Source: Sneathiella sp. P13V-1 (GTDB lineage: Bacteria > Pseudomonadota > Alphaproteobacteria > Sneathiellales > Sneathiellaceae). Taken from it: DNA of 64,000 nucleotides. The stretch lies in NCBI RefSeq assembly GCF_015143595.1, contig NZ_WYEU01000002.1, positions 1,234,180 to 1,298,179 on the forward strand, given 5' to 3'. Position 1 is the stretch's first letter, and every line of letters starts with the position of its first letter. A program made the position numbers and the translations under genes. Shown here piece after piece: positions 44,482-54,162 of the stretch. The notes below the pieces were generated by a model. That model did no database searches, was not told where the DNA came from, and saw nothing but the letters and a program-made list of their open reading frames with translations.

Positions 44482-46347
44482 GTGAAAATGTTTGGAAAGG
44501 TTAATAGGTATATGGTTGGTCTTCAAAAGATTTTAGCACATATCAGAGCCGCACTATATAAAACCCCTGCAGTATTCGTACACATGCCTTCTGTTCATCG
44601 TATCTATATATCTAGAAATCTACTTTTCAACCTCTTAATATTTGCACTAGTTGTTGCCGGTGATGCTTGGTCCTTTGAAAAGCCCACTCACGACAGCAAA
44701 CCAAAGGTAACTATCCTTAAAGAAGGCAACATAACACATGTTATTACGTCTGCACCTAACCAACATACACAAGCGAACCTTTTTAAGGTAATCAGAAGTC
44801 AATCACTCGAACAAGATCATGATATTGTCTCTTGGCTGGAAAAATATAGTGATCGCTTGCCTCCGATCTTTCAGTTTGAACTTGCTAGACGTTTACTAAA
44901 AACCAACACAAGCTTAGCTCTAGAGTGGTACGTAATTGCCAACTTTCGAGCTCGATATGATGCAATTCGCTGCTCCGACATCTCAGCGCGTCAGGGGTAC
45001 ACTTTCTTACCCCGTTTAGCCAAGGAGGTTGTACAGTATTCGCATTCACACAGAACTGAATTTAGAGATGCCGGTCTCAAGGCTCTAGCACGTACCGATC
45101 TAATTGCGAGTAATGCATCCCCAATGTGGATTTGTAAGTCAGGACTAAATTCAACACTTGATGCACTAAAGCCTGACGCCTCCGCTCAAAGGAAGTGGCT
45201 TACGCCTGAATCTGAATGGCCAGACGAAAAAAACAAATTACTGACCACCTACAAAAAACATTTGAAAGATCAGGCAAAATCTCAAGATGATCCTATTCAA
45301 AGAAATGTAGATTCTTTTCCAGCTTATAAATTAGCAATCAAAAGCGTTTCAACTGAATACGCGTGGCTTAAAGATAGTCAACTCATCATTTCGCAAATTA
45401 CCCAATCCCAGAAAAATGGTAGAGGTTTTGACCTCTTTACATGGAGGCCGGAGTTCGGTGAAAAAATACAATCTGTGATCGAAGGCATAAAAGACTTCAA
45501 TAGCTGGTGTGCTGCGGGTGATAATATTATGTACACAACAAATAAAACTGAAACATCCGATGGCTCCAGAAAAATCACCTATCAAATAGGTCCACTAAAT
45601 GAGACTACCGAGTTTTCCATTAAAATCAAAAAAGGTTGGCTTCCGATAGCGGAAAAAGTCCAGTCAAGGTCATACATCTGGACTCGGTACGAGAACTCTT
45701 ATCGTCAAAGCCCTTTTGACTGTAACTTTGTCAAAAACGAAAAGTTATCGACAATAAAACAGAGTCAGTGGCTCCCGTTAAAGCCAAAAGATGGCTTTTT
45801 GACTTTTGACTATAATGGGAAATCCATGACATCAAACAAACCTACAGTTTACTACACTCCCAATAAACAACAGGCTCCTAAACCACTACCTATTAAATCG
45901 GGTCTGATACTGCCTAAGTGTGTTTCATATTCTGGTTTCGAAAAGGCATACTTCATCACCCCATGTACAATTCGAAAAAATAATATTCAAGAAATGCAGA
46001 AGACGGGTTGTATTCCATACTGGCTAGCCAGGAAAAAAGGTGAGGATCTACATATTGAAGAAAACTGCATACCAACTGATTCAGTATCCCTTAATCTACC
46101 GATAATCCACCATAGTAGGGTTGGAATTCTACGGGTAATTGATTTCAGGAAAACTAGTCATGGCCTTAAAATTGGAGGTGTCTACCACACATCCCTCGAT
46201 GGAGAGGTCAGCAAGATTTTCGATGCATGGGTAAAATACTCTTCCATGTCACCTGATGGGTGTTTACTCGCTATTGAGCACTATGACACACAGTATTCCC
46301 GAAAAAGTGAACTAAGCGTTATAGACTTCTGCTCGAGTGAAAGATGA
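44482..46347 (+). CDS. Large AT-rich exported protein of unknown function
   Basis: A 621-residue protein I do not recognise. A hydrophobic helix at about 50-63 (LLFNLLIFALVVAGDAWSF) followed by a polar region looks like a signal peptide; ATG codons at residues 3, 11 and 35 are alternative starts, and the last would give a standard leader. The mature chain has paired cysteines (CSDIS, MWICKSG, SWCAAG, FDCNFV, CVSYS, CTIRK, GCIPYW, ENCIP, DGCLL, DFCSSE), as expected for a disulphide-bonded periplasmic or surface protein. Late segments (VGILRVIDFRKTS, SSMSPDGCLLAIEHYD) resemble beta-propeller blades. Codon use is more AT-rich than in the operons beside it, suggesting transfer. Confidence 0.65.
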   Translation: MKMFGKVNRYMVGLQKILAHIRAALYKTPAVFVHMPSVHRIYISRNLLFNLLIFALVVAGDAWSFEKPTHDSKPKVTILKEGNITHVITSAPNQHTQANLFKVIRSQSLEQDHDIVSWLEKYSDRLPPIFQFELARRLLKTNTSLALEWYVIANFRARYDAIRCSDISARQGYTFLPRLAKEVVQYSHSHRTEFRDAGLKALARTDLIASNASPMWICKSGLNSTLDALKPDASAQRKWLTPESEWPDEKNKLLTTYKKHLKDQAKSQDDPIQRNVDSFPAYKLAIKSVSTEYAWLKDSQLIISQITQSQKNGRGFDLFTWRPEFGEKIQSVIEGIKDFNSWCAAGDNIMYTTNKTETSDGSRKITYQIGPLNETTEFSIKIKKGWLPIAEKVQSRSYIWTRYENSYRQSPFDCNFVKNEKLSTIKQSQWLPLKPKDGFLTFDYNGKSMTSNKPTVYYTPNKQQAPKPLPIKSGLILPKCVSYSGFEKAYFITPCTIRKNNIQEMQKTGCIPYWLARKKGEDLHIEENCIPTDSVSLNLPIIHHSRVGILRVIDFRKTSHGLKIGGVYHTSLDGEVSKIFDAWVKYSSMSPDGCLLAIEHYDTQYSRKSELSVIDFCSSER

Positions 46348-46538
46348 TGTGCCCCCAATAAAAAAACAATCACCTATTGACGGGCCGTTATTAAGGGTCG
46401 AGAACAGTTCTATTGAGATCACGTCTTTTGAGCTTTGCTAATGCAATGCTCTATTCTCTTTGTGGGATTGTGCTTTGTTTTGACAAAGCGCTTTGCTTAC
46501 GCGGACACACAAGTACAGACAACCCACTAAAATACCAA

Positions 46539-47441
46539 TCACAAAGCACTATTCTGAATTTCTGCTAACAACCATTCAGTAAAAGTGATGACGCTTTCTT
46601 TGCGTTGATTATGAGGGGGCATCACAAGGTAATATGTCAGACCTTCTATTTCACCCTGCAAGTCACTGCTGGTAAAAGGAACCAGCCATTGTTCTTTCAA
46701 AGCGTTTTCAACCAATATGGAGCTTACAAGGGCAATTCCCTGACCTGCCAGAGCGGCTTGAATAACGTGATGTTCCTGATCAAACTGCCTTACAATATAG
46801 GTGGGATGATTTTTGTCGTGCCCCTGTTGTCTGAATAGCGTTTTCCAGGCAATTGCCGGCAATGATTTATTTACCCACTCAGTTTCAAGAAGTGTCGCAT
46901 CTTCTGGGTTTGTCAGCCCGTCAAGGTAGGCCTGGGTGGCATACATTCCAATTTTTTCTGTGACGAGAATTGATGTGCCAGGATCCGTTGGATCGTACTT
47001 TCCATAACGGATTGCAAGATCAATGTAAGGATCTCGCATCACATCGATTTTCTTCTCTCCCGCCTGAAGGGACACTTCAATATCAGGGTGTGCCTTATAA
47101 AACTTTTCCAGATTTGGCACCAACCACATGGAGGCAAAAGAGGAGGTCGTACTAATCGTCAGCACTTCTTTTCCGCTGACGATCTCGTTGACGGTGCTGT
47201 TAAGTTCCCGAAAAATGTTAGCCGTGGTGTTTAATAGTAATTCACCGTCTCTAGTGAGCTTAACAGCGCGGGTCCGACGTTCAAATAAGCTAACCCCGAG
47301 CCCCTCCTCCAATGCTTTGATTTGATGAGAGACTGCAGTCGGCGTCACATTTAATTTCTCTGATGCTTTTTTGAAGCTTTTCAGCCTTGCAGCAGCATCA
47401 AAGGTTTTAAGAACATTGAGAGAGGGTAGTTTCGGATACAT
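46539..47441 (-). CDS. LysR-family regulator, GcvA-like
   Basis: A 300-residue LysR protein. Start LPSLNVLKTFDAAARLKSFKKASEKLNVTPTAVSHQIKALEEGLGVSLFERRTRAVKLTRDGE is the GcvA/AmpR-type winged helix. A GTG 12 bp earlier is in frame, but it lies inside an 11-bp inverted repeat, and the ATG at 47441 has AGG upstream, so ATG is the start used here. It is divergent from an azoreductase gene, which it probably controls. Confidence 0.88.
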   Translation of the reverse strand: MYPKLPSLNVLKTFDAAARLKSFKKASEKLNVTPTAVSHQIKALEEGLGVSLFERRTRAVKLTRDGELLLNTTANIFRELNSTVNEIVSGKEVLTISTTSSFASMWLVPNLEKFYKAHPDIEVSLQAGEKKIDVMRDPYIDLAIRYGKYDPTDPGTSILVTEKIGMYATQAYLDGLTNPEDATLLETEWVNKSLPAIAWKTLFRQQGHDKNHPTYIVRQFDQEHHVIQAALAGQGIALVSSILVENALKEQWLVPFTSSDLQGEIEGLTYYLVMPPHNQRKESVITFTEWLLAEIQNSAL

Positions 47442-47451
47442 TGACCTGCCC

Positions 47452-47480
47452 ACTATAGATGATTTTTATTCATCTATAGT
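47452..47480. promoter_or_regulatory. Inverted-repeat operator for the LysR/azoreductase pair
   Basis: Perfect ACTATAGATGA-N7-TCATCTATAGT in the 117-bp gap between divergent LysR and azoreductase genes. Strong candidate for LysR binding and autoregulation. Confidence 0.78.
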
Positions 47481-47558
47481 CAAGAAACCATCATTCGTCA
47501 AACTTCCTTAGAAGTACAATATTTTATACAGACAATTGAACTTTTAAGAGGAATTAAG

Positions 47559-48242
47559 ATGGCTACACTGTTGCAAATTGATGCGAGTGCGAGAGAAATC
47601 TGCTATTCAACGCCAGCATACAACTCGATCTCTAAATCCATAGCCGCCACCTTCGTCGAAAAATGGCGAACACTTAATACTGAAGATAAAGTTATTCATA
47701 GGGATATCGGCACCAATCCACCAGATTTCATTACTCAAGACTGGATTGCTGCTGCGTTCACACCAGACGATATAAAAACTGACGGGCAGAAAGCATTGCT
47801 GTCCTTGTCCGATACGCTGATCAGTGAGTTAGAACAAGCTGACGTTATTGTCCTGTCGTCACCAATGTACAATTACGGTATGCCTGCTGCCTTGAAGGCT
47901 TGGTTTGACCAAGTTATCCGCATCCACAAGACATTTTCTTTTGACTTGGCACGTGGGGATTTTCCGCTTGAGCCAATTATGTCCGGCAAAACACTCGTCT
48001 TAATTACGTCGAGCGGTGAGTTTGGCTTTGGCGTCGGTGATATTCGAGAGAAAATGAACCATCTTGGCCCTCATGTGCAGACATTGTCTCACTATTTGGG
48101 TGTCGAAACTTTCCACGAAATCAACGCTGAATATCAAGAGTTTAATGACAGCCGGCACATAAAGTCTGTCTCAAACGCACACAAAGCAGCCGAAGAGTTG
48201 GTCTTAAAATTGTCACGTGTTACAGAGAACTCCGCTGCGTAG
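47559..48242 (+). CDS. azoR: FMN-dependent NADH-azoreductase (AzoR-like)
   Basis: A 227-residue flavodoxin-fold reductase. The FMN loop is LLQIDASAREICYSTPAYNSISKSI and the family hallmark is VLSSPMYNYGMPAALKAWFDQVIRIHKTFSF. It reduces quinones and azo dyes with NADH. Length is typical. AAGAGG precedes the ATG. It is divergent from a LysR gene under a perfect palindrome, so it is probably quinone- or electrophile-inducible. Confidence 0.9.
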   Translation: MATLLQIDASAREICYSTPAYNSISKSIAATFVEKWRTLNTEDKVIHRDIGTNPPDFITQDWIAAAFTPDDIKTDGQKALLSLSDTLISELEQADVIVLSSPMYNYGMPAALKAWFDQVIRIHKTFSFDLARGDFPLEPIMSGKTLVLITSSGEFGFGVGDIREKMNHLGPHVQTLSHYLGVETFHEINAEYQEFNDSRHIKSVSNAHKAAEELVLKLSRVTENSAA

Positions 48243-48271
48243 TAAACACACCGTACCCAGTTAAAAACAGC

Positions 48272-48323
48272 AAAAAGGTCCCACCATTCGGTAGGGTTTT
48301 ATTGGTATTGCAAGGCAGGATTT
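48272..48323 (-). repeat. Decayed tRNA-Met tail and terminator copy
   Basis: AAAAAGG-CCCACC-CGGTAGGG hairpin, then TTTTATTGG and GGCAGGATTT. The same order and most bases occur at 63818-63874, where they are the terminator and 3' end of the initiator tRNA. It therefore looks like an eroded duplicate of the tRNA's downstream flank. Confidence 0.68.
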
Positions 48324-48325
48324 GG

Positions 48326-48454
48326 TTTATTTGCCCCATCTTTGCGGCTTTGCCGCTTGTCGGGCTCCTTGGGAGGTTCATTCACCGTGCCCCGTTACAA
48401 AGTTTAAGGGCCCGCCCTCTAGTGAGGACGAGCCCTTAAATTGGTTGCGGGGGC
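48326..48454 (+). repeat. 129-bp direct repeat, left copy
   Basis: Identical over 129 bp to 63576-63704, same orientation. It contains GCGGC-TTT-GCCGC, a long hairpin at 48403-48440 (arms of 17 bp, loop TAGT) and ends with TTGGTTGCGGGGGC, the last bases of the initiator tRNA read in reverse. Confidence 0.95.
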
Positions 48455-48838
48455 TCGCAACCATCTTTATTTGCTTATATATAAAACACTTAGAAACACT
48501 ACAGCTACCTATCTGATTTTTATTATTCCTTTTATTCAATTGATCATGGGTACTGATTAACAAACAGCAAACAATCCCCCTAAAATTGACATTTTTTTAG
48601 TATAAAAAGTCAAATAAGCAAGACATGTTAATTGAATAGATCTTCATGTAATTGAATAATCTTCACGCCCACTATTAAATATTAATTTGCATTGAATTAC
48701 AGGCGGCGATTTCAAATTTATTAAAAAAAATGATTTTCAAAACTAGAGACCAAAACAAGAAGCATGTCTTTACGAACCTAACTAGTAATTAATCACTTGT
48801 GCACTCGGGGGAAACACCCAAGTCAGAGGGATGTAAAT

Positions 48839-50221
48839 ATGTCAAGCATACGAATAGAAAGTGATTCCTTGGGAAAAATTAAGGTCCACGCCGATAAATA
48901 TTGGGGGGCTCAAACCCAACGATCACTTGAAAACTTCAGCATTGGTGAAGAAAAAATGCCAACGCCTATCATCAGGGCATTGGCCCTACAAAAAATGTCA
49001 GCCGCCAAAACAAATCTAGAATTGGGAATGTTGGACGAGGGTCTAAGCAATGCCATTCTTGCAGCCGCACAAGAAATTGCAGAAGGTAAATTAGACGACC
49101 ATTTTCCGCTCGTTGTTTGGCAAACAGGCTCCGGCACCCACACCAACATGAATGCGAATGAAGTTATTGCCAATCGGGCTATTGAACTTCTTGGGGGAAA
49201 GTTAGGAAGCAAAAAACCGGTTCACCCACAAGATCATGTCAATCTTGGGCAAAGTTCCAACGATACATTTCCAACCGTTATGTCCATTGCAATTGCGACA
49301 GAAGTTCAACAGTCACTTATTCCAGCTCTGACCCAGTTTCAGGAAGCGCTTTCGAAGAAGGTTACTGAATTTGACCACATCATTAAGATCGGCAGAACCC
49401 ATACACAGGACGCAACCCCCATCACTCTTGGGCAAGAGTTTTCAGGATATGCAAGGCAAATTAAACTAGGTTTAGCCCGTATCAAAAGTTCTTTTCCACG
49501 CCTCCTGGAGCTAGCACAGGGAGGAACGGCTGTAGGTACTGGCCTCAATTCCTCTCCTGAATTTGCAGAACTCTTCGCCACGCATATTGCAAAGGCAACA
49601 GGCCTACCCTTTAAATCAGCCTACAACAAATTTGAAGCGATTGCAGCAAACGATGTTGCAGTAGAATTCTCTGGTGTTCTCAATACTCTTGCTGTTAGTT
49701 GCATGAAGATAGCGAATGACATCCGCTTCCTAGCGAGTGGTCCAAGATGCGGCCTTCAAGAATTGTCACTTCCAGCAAACGAACCAGGCTCTTCAATTAT
49801 GCCAGGGAAAATCAATCCAACCCAATGTGAAGCCATAACACAAGTTTGTGCCCAAGTTATGGGAAATCACGTAACGATCACTATCGCTGGCTCGAACGGC
49901 CATTTTGAGCTAAACGCCTTCAAGCCTGTCATCATATACAATATGCTCCAGTCTATTCGCCTATTGTCAGATGCCATTGACAGCTTCACCCGTAATTGTG
50001 TTTTAGGGATCGTTGCCAATGAAAAGCGGATCAAGGAGTTAATGGAACAATCGCTTATGCTGGTGACCGCGCTAACACCGCATATTGGTTATGATAAAGC
50101 TGCCCAAATAGCCACAAAAGCCTATGTTGAAGACCTAACCTTAAAAGAGGCTGCCTTAAAGCTGAAATTTGTCAGCTCTGCACAATTTGATGATTGGGTA
50201 CAACCCCGTAAAATGATTTAA
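48839..50221 (+). CDS. fumC: Class II fumarate hydratase
   Basis: A 460-residue fumarase, interconverting fumarate and malate in the citric acid cycle. Motifs: [49 protein letters not shown] and the catalytic loop [17 protein letters not shown]. The frame opens 14 codons upstream, but the ATG at 48839 has AGAGGG in front and starts the conserved [12 protein letters not shown]. All catalytic regions are intact. Being inside a repeat-bounded block, it may be a second copy in the genome. Confidence 0.95.
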   Translation: MSSIRIESDSLGKIKVHADKYWGAQTQRSLENFSIGEEKMPTPIIRALALQKMSAAKTNLELGMLDEGLSNAILAAAQEIAEGKLDDHFPLVVWQTGSGTHTNMNANEVIANRAIELLGGKLGSKKPVHPQDHVNLGQSSNDTFPTVMSIAIATEVQQSLIPALTQFQEALSKKVTEFDHIIKIGRTHTQDATPITLGQEFSGYARQIKLGLARIKSSFPRLLELAQGGTAVGTGLNSSPEFAELFATHIAKATGLPFKSAYNKFEAIAANDVAVEFSGVLNTLAVSCMKIANDIRFLASGPRCGLQELSLPANEPGSSIMPGKINPTQCEAITQVCAQVMGNHVTITIAGSNGHFELNAFKPVIIYNMLQSIRLLSDAIDSFTRNCVLGIVANEKRIKELMEQSLMLVTALTPHIGYDKAAQIATKAYVEDLTLKEAALKLKFVSSAQFDDWVQPRKMI

Positions 50222-50316
50222 ATTCAAAGCCCAGCAGATATGGTCAAGCAAGATAGTTGTTGATTTCCTGATAGGTGCGTTATCCAGCTAACGGTAGATT
50301 GAAAGAGAATTTCAAA

Positions 50317-50499
50317 CTAACAAAGTTTTGATTGATTTCGTTTCGCCTGAGCCAAAGCATCTTTCAAATTTGAGTATCGATACTTGCCAAAAAAGAAGTA
50401 ATCAACGGGCACTCTTTTTATGCCGTATTTTGCCATTTCTGTTTCCTCTAAAGCCGAAATGGATTGACTTGTTTTGGCTAGTTCATTTTGATCACTCAT
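50317..50499 (-). CDS. Short conserved hypothetical protein (KYGIKRVPVDYF type)
   Basis: A 60-residue protein. The core EMAKYGIKRVPVDYFFFGKYRYSNLKDALAQAKR resembles short proteins I recall from other Alphaproteobacteria, without known function. The ATG at 50499 has AAAGGA correctly spaced, while the longer frame begins MMILKGID and has no site. Probably real, but small. Confidence 0.6.
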   Translation of the reverse strand: MSDQNELAKTSQSISALEETEMAKYGIKRVPVDYFFFGKYRYSNLKDALAQAKRNQSKLC

Positions 50500-50750
50500 A
50501 TCAATTCCTTTCAATATCATCATTTAAATTTCTGAATACATTACAAAATGATGGTTCTATTTAAACACGAGCTTTTTATATAATAATTAGAATGACTTAT
50601 TATAGGCTCTAAGTTCCAGATTTAGTTAGATATAGGAGTATTTAATTTAATCTATTCATTCCACACTACTCACCCACTAGAGACAGTCTTAGCGGCTCAA
50701 ATAATGGGAGACGTCTAAGGCTCACCTACTGACTCGTTAAGAGTTTAATT

Positions 50751-52088
50751 TCAGATTTTCCCCAGCTTTGTTGCATAGCTATTTCTCACTACAATCAAGA
50801 CTAAAATCATGATGCCTAAGAAAGCAGATATCATTGATCCCACAAGAATTCCTAGCTTTGCAGAATTTAGTAATTCCTGACTAAATGCCAAGTTAGCGAT
50901 AAAAAATGACATGGTGAAACCGATACCTGTTAGAAAAGCACCCGCAACAAGCAAAGACCAGGATAGCCCCTCCTCTCGAACCGCAATACGACATTGCACA
51001 GCGAACCAGCTGAAACTAATCACGCCAATTGGCTTCCCAAAGACCAAGCCCACAATAATTGCCATTGAAACTGGGCTAGCAAGGTGAACTTCGCCAATCG
51101 CAATTCCTGTGTTCGCTAACGCGAAGAGTGGTAAGATGACTAGACCGACCCAGGGATGCAACATATGCTCCAGTCGTTCAACCGGAGACAGAGTTTCTCT
51201 AAACGCCCGACCCAACTGCCGCAAGTCACTTTTACTGGCCGTCTCACTGCTCTTTTCTTCTCCTTGAAGAGACGTAAACACACGGCCTAGCATCGCACTC
51301 ATACGTTTTCCACTTACCCAGATTTTAGTAGGCGTCATTAGCCCAAGAACAACTCCACAAATTGTCGGATGAATACCGCTACTGTCAAAACATAACCAAA
51401 TTCCTGCCCCCAACACAAAATAAACGGGAACACTTCTCAATCCTAATCGAGCTAATATTGCTATCGCCCCGAGCCCCAAGCCCCCTAGGGCAATTGCGTT
51501 CCAGTTCAAGTCCCCTCCATAACCAATTGTCATTACTAAAATGGCCCCTAAATCATCAAAAATTGCGAGCGACAATAGGAACAAACGAAGAGACGAAGGG
51601 ACTCGAGAACCGAAAAGGGCAAGGCACCCAATTACAAATGCGGTGTCTGTCGCCATTACAGTTCCCCACCCATTCATACCGGGGCGGTCATACAGAAATA
51701 TCAAATAAAGTATGACCGGAACAACCATGCCACCAAGAGCTGCCATGACTGGAAACATCGCAATTCTAATCCTCTGCATTTCTCCCAACACAATCTGACG
51801 TTTGAGTTCCAGTGAAATAACAAAGAAAAAAAATGTCATCAGTCCTTCGTTGGTCCAATGCCTCAATGAGCGACTAAAGTCCATATCAGCGAAATGAAGG
51901 CCAATCGAAATCTCCCAGAAAGACAAGAAAGGTTCCGACCAATTCGAGTTAGCCAATATCATTGCTAAAACTAAAGCGAGGAAAAGGAAGGAGCCTGCCA
52001 CTGACTCAATTCGCACAAATCTCGCTAAAGGTCTCGTAAATTGGTGGGAAAATTCACTAGGGAGGTATGAGTCCCCTTGATCTTGCAT
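50751..52088 (-). CDS. nhaA: Na+/H+ antiporter NhaA
   Basis: A 445-residue inner-membrane antiporter with about twelve helices. The ion-binding aspartate pair is in LAIFDDLGAILVM, and the family blocks GLMTFFFFVISLELKRQIVLGEM, MATDTAFVIGCLALFG and FLTGIGFTMSFFIANLAF are present. It is somewhat longer than E. coli NhaA (388), mainly by a central hydrophilic loop (about 265-310). It expels sodium in exchange for protons. Convergent with the small protein, it lies upstream of hflCK on the same strand with a 35-bp gap. Confidence 0.94.
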   Translation of the reverse strand: MQDQGDSYLPSEFSHQFTRPLARFVRIESVAGSFLFLALVLAMILANSNWSEPFLSFWEISIGLHFADMDFSRSLRHWTNEGLMTFFFFVISLELKRQIVLGEMQRIRIAMFPVMAALGGMVVPVILYLIFLYDRPGMNGWGTVMATDTAFVIGCLALFGSRVPSSLRLFLLSLAIFDDLGAILVMTIGYGGDLNWNAIALGGLGLGAIAILARLGLRSVPVYFVLGAGIWLCFDSSGIHPTICGVVLGLMTPTKIWVSGKRMSAMLGRVFTSLQGEEKSSETASKSDLRQLGRAFRETLSPVERLEHMLHPWVGLVILPLFALANTGIAIGEVHLASPVSMAIIVGLVFGKPIGVISFSWFAVQCRIAVREEGLSWSLLVAGAFLTGIGFTMSFFIANLAFSQELLNSAKLGILVGSMISAFLGIMILVLIVVRNSYATKLGKI

Positions 52089-52123
52089 GGCACCTATTCG
52101 CTTTCTAAAAAATTCTGCCTACT

Positions 52124-53101
52124 TCATTCCTTCCAAGTATCAGGGTCCATTCCCTTCAAGAACTTGAAAAGTTCGCTTTCAGTGGACAATACTAACGTCG
52201 TGTTTGCGGCAATGATTGTCTGATACGCCTGCATGGTTTTTGTGAACTCATAAAATTGCACTGCCTGAGGACTTTGATTATAAGCTGCTGCGTAAATCTC
52301 CGTTGCCTTTGCGTCTGCCAAACCGCGGATTTCCTCAACCCTCTGATAGGCTTCGGATTGAATTTTATTCAAATCACGCACCCGATTTCCGCGAATTCTC
52401 GCCGCTTCTCCGTTCCCTTCAGATAAAAAACGCTCTGCAATTTGCCGTCTTTCACTAATCATGCGATCGTAAATTTTCGGCCGTACACTCTCATTATAGT
52501 TGATGCGTTTGAAACGGATATCCAGCAGTTCAATTCCAAAAACTTCCACCTTCTTGGCAGCCGCTGCGAAAACTTCTTGCTCTACAAGTTTACGCCCTTT
52601 TCGAATAGGCACCAGCGAGCCAATATCTTGTTCCCGCTCCATATCAGTCAATAGGGTATCGCGCAACGGCACCCGATCCATTGTCGTTCGAATAACTTCA
52701 ATCAATTCATGCTTGGCAACCGCATTGCGGGTTTCACTGCCTAGAATATCGTCCAAACGCGATTGAGCGCTTCGCTCATCACGCAGCCTCAGGAAATATT
52801 GCAGTGGATCCGTAATTCTCCAACGGGCAAATAAATCAACGGAGATGTAGAGCTTGTCTTTGGTCGGCATATCAGAGGGATTACCGTCCCACTCCAAAAC
52901 TCGTCTATCAATAGGATTGACTTCCTGAATAAAAGGGATCTTGAACTTTAGTCCTGCACTAACGATCGGCGATCCAACCGGTTTGCCAAATTGTGTGATA
53001 ATGGCTTGCTCGACTTCGCTCACCGTATACACTGAACTAGCCACGATATATGCACCGACACCCAAAAAAATTATGATCACAAGTTGCTTAATTCCATTCA
53101 T
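52124..53101 (-). CDS. hflC: Protease modulator HflC
   Basis: A 325-residue SPFH (band 7) membrane protein. One N-terminal anchor (LVIIIFLGVGAYIVASSVYTV), then the stomatin fold with SEVEQAIITQFGKPVG, IPFIQEVNPIDRRVLEWDG and ILGSETRNAVAKHELIEVI. With HflK it forms a periplasmic-side ring that restrains FtsH. Its start overlaps the end of hflK by 4 bases. Confidence 0.94.
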   Translation of the reverse strand: MNGIKQLVIIIFLGVGAYIVASSVYTVSEVEQAIITQFGKPVGSPIVSAGLKFKIPFIQEVNPIDRRVLEWDGNPSDMPTKDKLYISVDLFARWRITDPLQYFLRLRDERSAQSRLDDILGSETRNAVAKHELIEVIRTTMDRVPLRDTLLTDMEREQDIGSLVPIRKGRKLVEQEVFAAAAKKVEVFGIELLDIRFKRINYNESVRPKIYDRMISERRQIAERFLSEGNGEAARIRGNRVRDLNKIQSEAYQRVEEIRGLADAKATEIYAAAYNQSPQAVQFYEFTKTMQAYQTIIAANTTLVLSTESELFKFLKGMDPDTWKE

Positions 53102-54162
53102 GGCCGCACGTCCTTATCTCGCTCCAGATTAAGGAGCGGCAAGATACTTCTTGTATGTTCATCAATAATTATTTTCGATTTTATGTTGGGCATAACTTCT
53201 TGTAAGGTCTCAAGATAGATACGACGGCGCGTGACTTCTGGCGCTTTACTATATTCCGACAACAAAGCCATAAAACGGGCTGCGTCGCCTTGAGCTTCAT
53301 TAATACGTCTTAGACGATAGCCATCAGCTTCACGAATTCTTTGATCTTTTTCACCCTCAGCTAGCGGAATGACCTTGTTATAGTCACGCCTAGCTTCATT
53401 AATCAGCTTCTCCTTCTCCTGCTGTGCTTGATTAACCTCGTTAAAAGATTCTTGAACCGGTTTGGGAGGGTTAATATTCTTCAACTGCACCTGATCAATG
53501 CTGATCCCCATAGCGTACTTGGTCGAGAGCGCCTGCATCTTGACCAGTGCTTCATTTTCGATTTCCTGCCGACCTATTGTAATCACTTCGTCAACGGTTC
53601 GATCGCCAACCACTTCGCGCATGACCGACTCAGACACATATCGAAGTGTTTCGCTTGGTTCCCGAACCTCGAAAAGAAATTTGACAGAATCCGCTATTCG
53701 ATATTGTACAACCCATTCAACCAGAGCTGCATTCAAATCACCGGTTACCATCTGAGTCTCGCGTGTTGCATCGCGAGGGCGAGGACTTTGGTAGGGGTCA
53801 CGTCCACCCGAAGTGATAAATCCAAATTCCTGTTTCAACTGACGTTTAACCGGAACAATTGTTGCCTCGTCTATGCCAAGTGGCAATTTGAAATGGAGCC
53901 CCGGCGGTACATTTTTAAGATACTTTCCGAAACGTTGTATAACAGCGACAGAGTCACTAGGAACAGTATAGTATGAAGTCCACACCGCCAAACCAACGCT
54001 TATAATAACCACAATAATCAATCCTCCCCAAAGCCCCCCTCCCGGCTGAAACTTCTTAAATCGATCCTGTATACGTTGTCCCATTTCTTCAATATCTAGT
54101 CCTAAGCCAGGCCTGCCACCCCAAGGGTTCCCCTCATTACCACTTCCACTTTTCCATGGCAT
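53098..54162 (-). CDS. hflK: Protease modulator HflK
   Basis: A 354-residue SPFH protein. A glycine-rich start (GSGNEGNPWGGRPGLG), one membrane helix near 45-65, then SVAVIQRFGKYLKNVPPGLHFKLPLGIDE and NPPKPVQESFNEVNQAQQEKEKLINEARRDYNKVIPLAEGEKDQRIREADGY. It pairs with HflC to control the FtsH protease. The usual neighbours hflX/hfq are not here. Confidence 0.94.
   Translation of the reverse strand: MPWKSGSGNEGNPWGGRPGLGLDIEEMGQRIQDRFKKFQPGGGLWGGLIIVVIISVGLAVWTSYYTVPSDSVAVIQRFGKYLKNVPPGLHFKLPLGIDEATIVPVKRQLKQEFGFITSGGRDPYQSPRPRDATRETQMVTGDLNAALVEWVVQYRIADSVKFLFEVREPSETLRYVSESVMREVVGDRTVDEVITIGRQEIENEALVKMQALSTKYAMGISIDQVQLKNINPPKPVQESFNEVNQAQQEKEKLINEARRDYNKVIPLAEGEKDQRIREADGYRLRRINEAQGDAARFMALLSEYSKAPEVTRRRIYLETLQEVMPNIKSKIIIDEHTRSILPLLNLERDKDVRP

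Larger units (their letters stand above)
48243..48838. other. Left junction region of the repeat-flanked block
   Basis: 596 bp without a real gene: a decayed tRNA tail with hairpin at 48272-48323, the first 129-bp repeat copy at 48326-48454 and then AT-rich sequence that carries the fumC promoter. Short open frames across the repeat are artefacts of its GC-rich hairpins. Confidence 0.7.

Noticed and set aside
48322..48516. Open frame over the left 129-bp repeat (and its relative at 63581-63790)
   Set aside because: Both are translations of the same non-coding repeat and end in the tRNA tail; no ribosome site and no protein-like composition.
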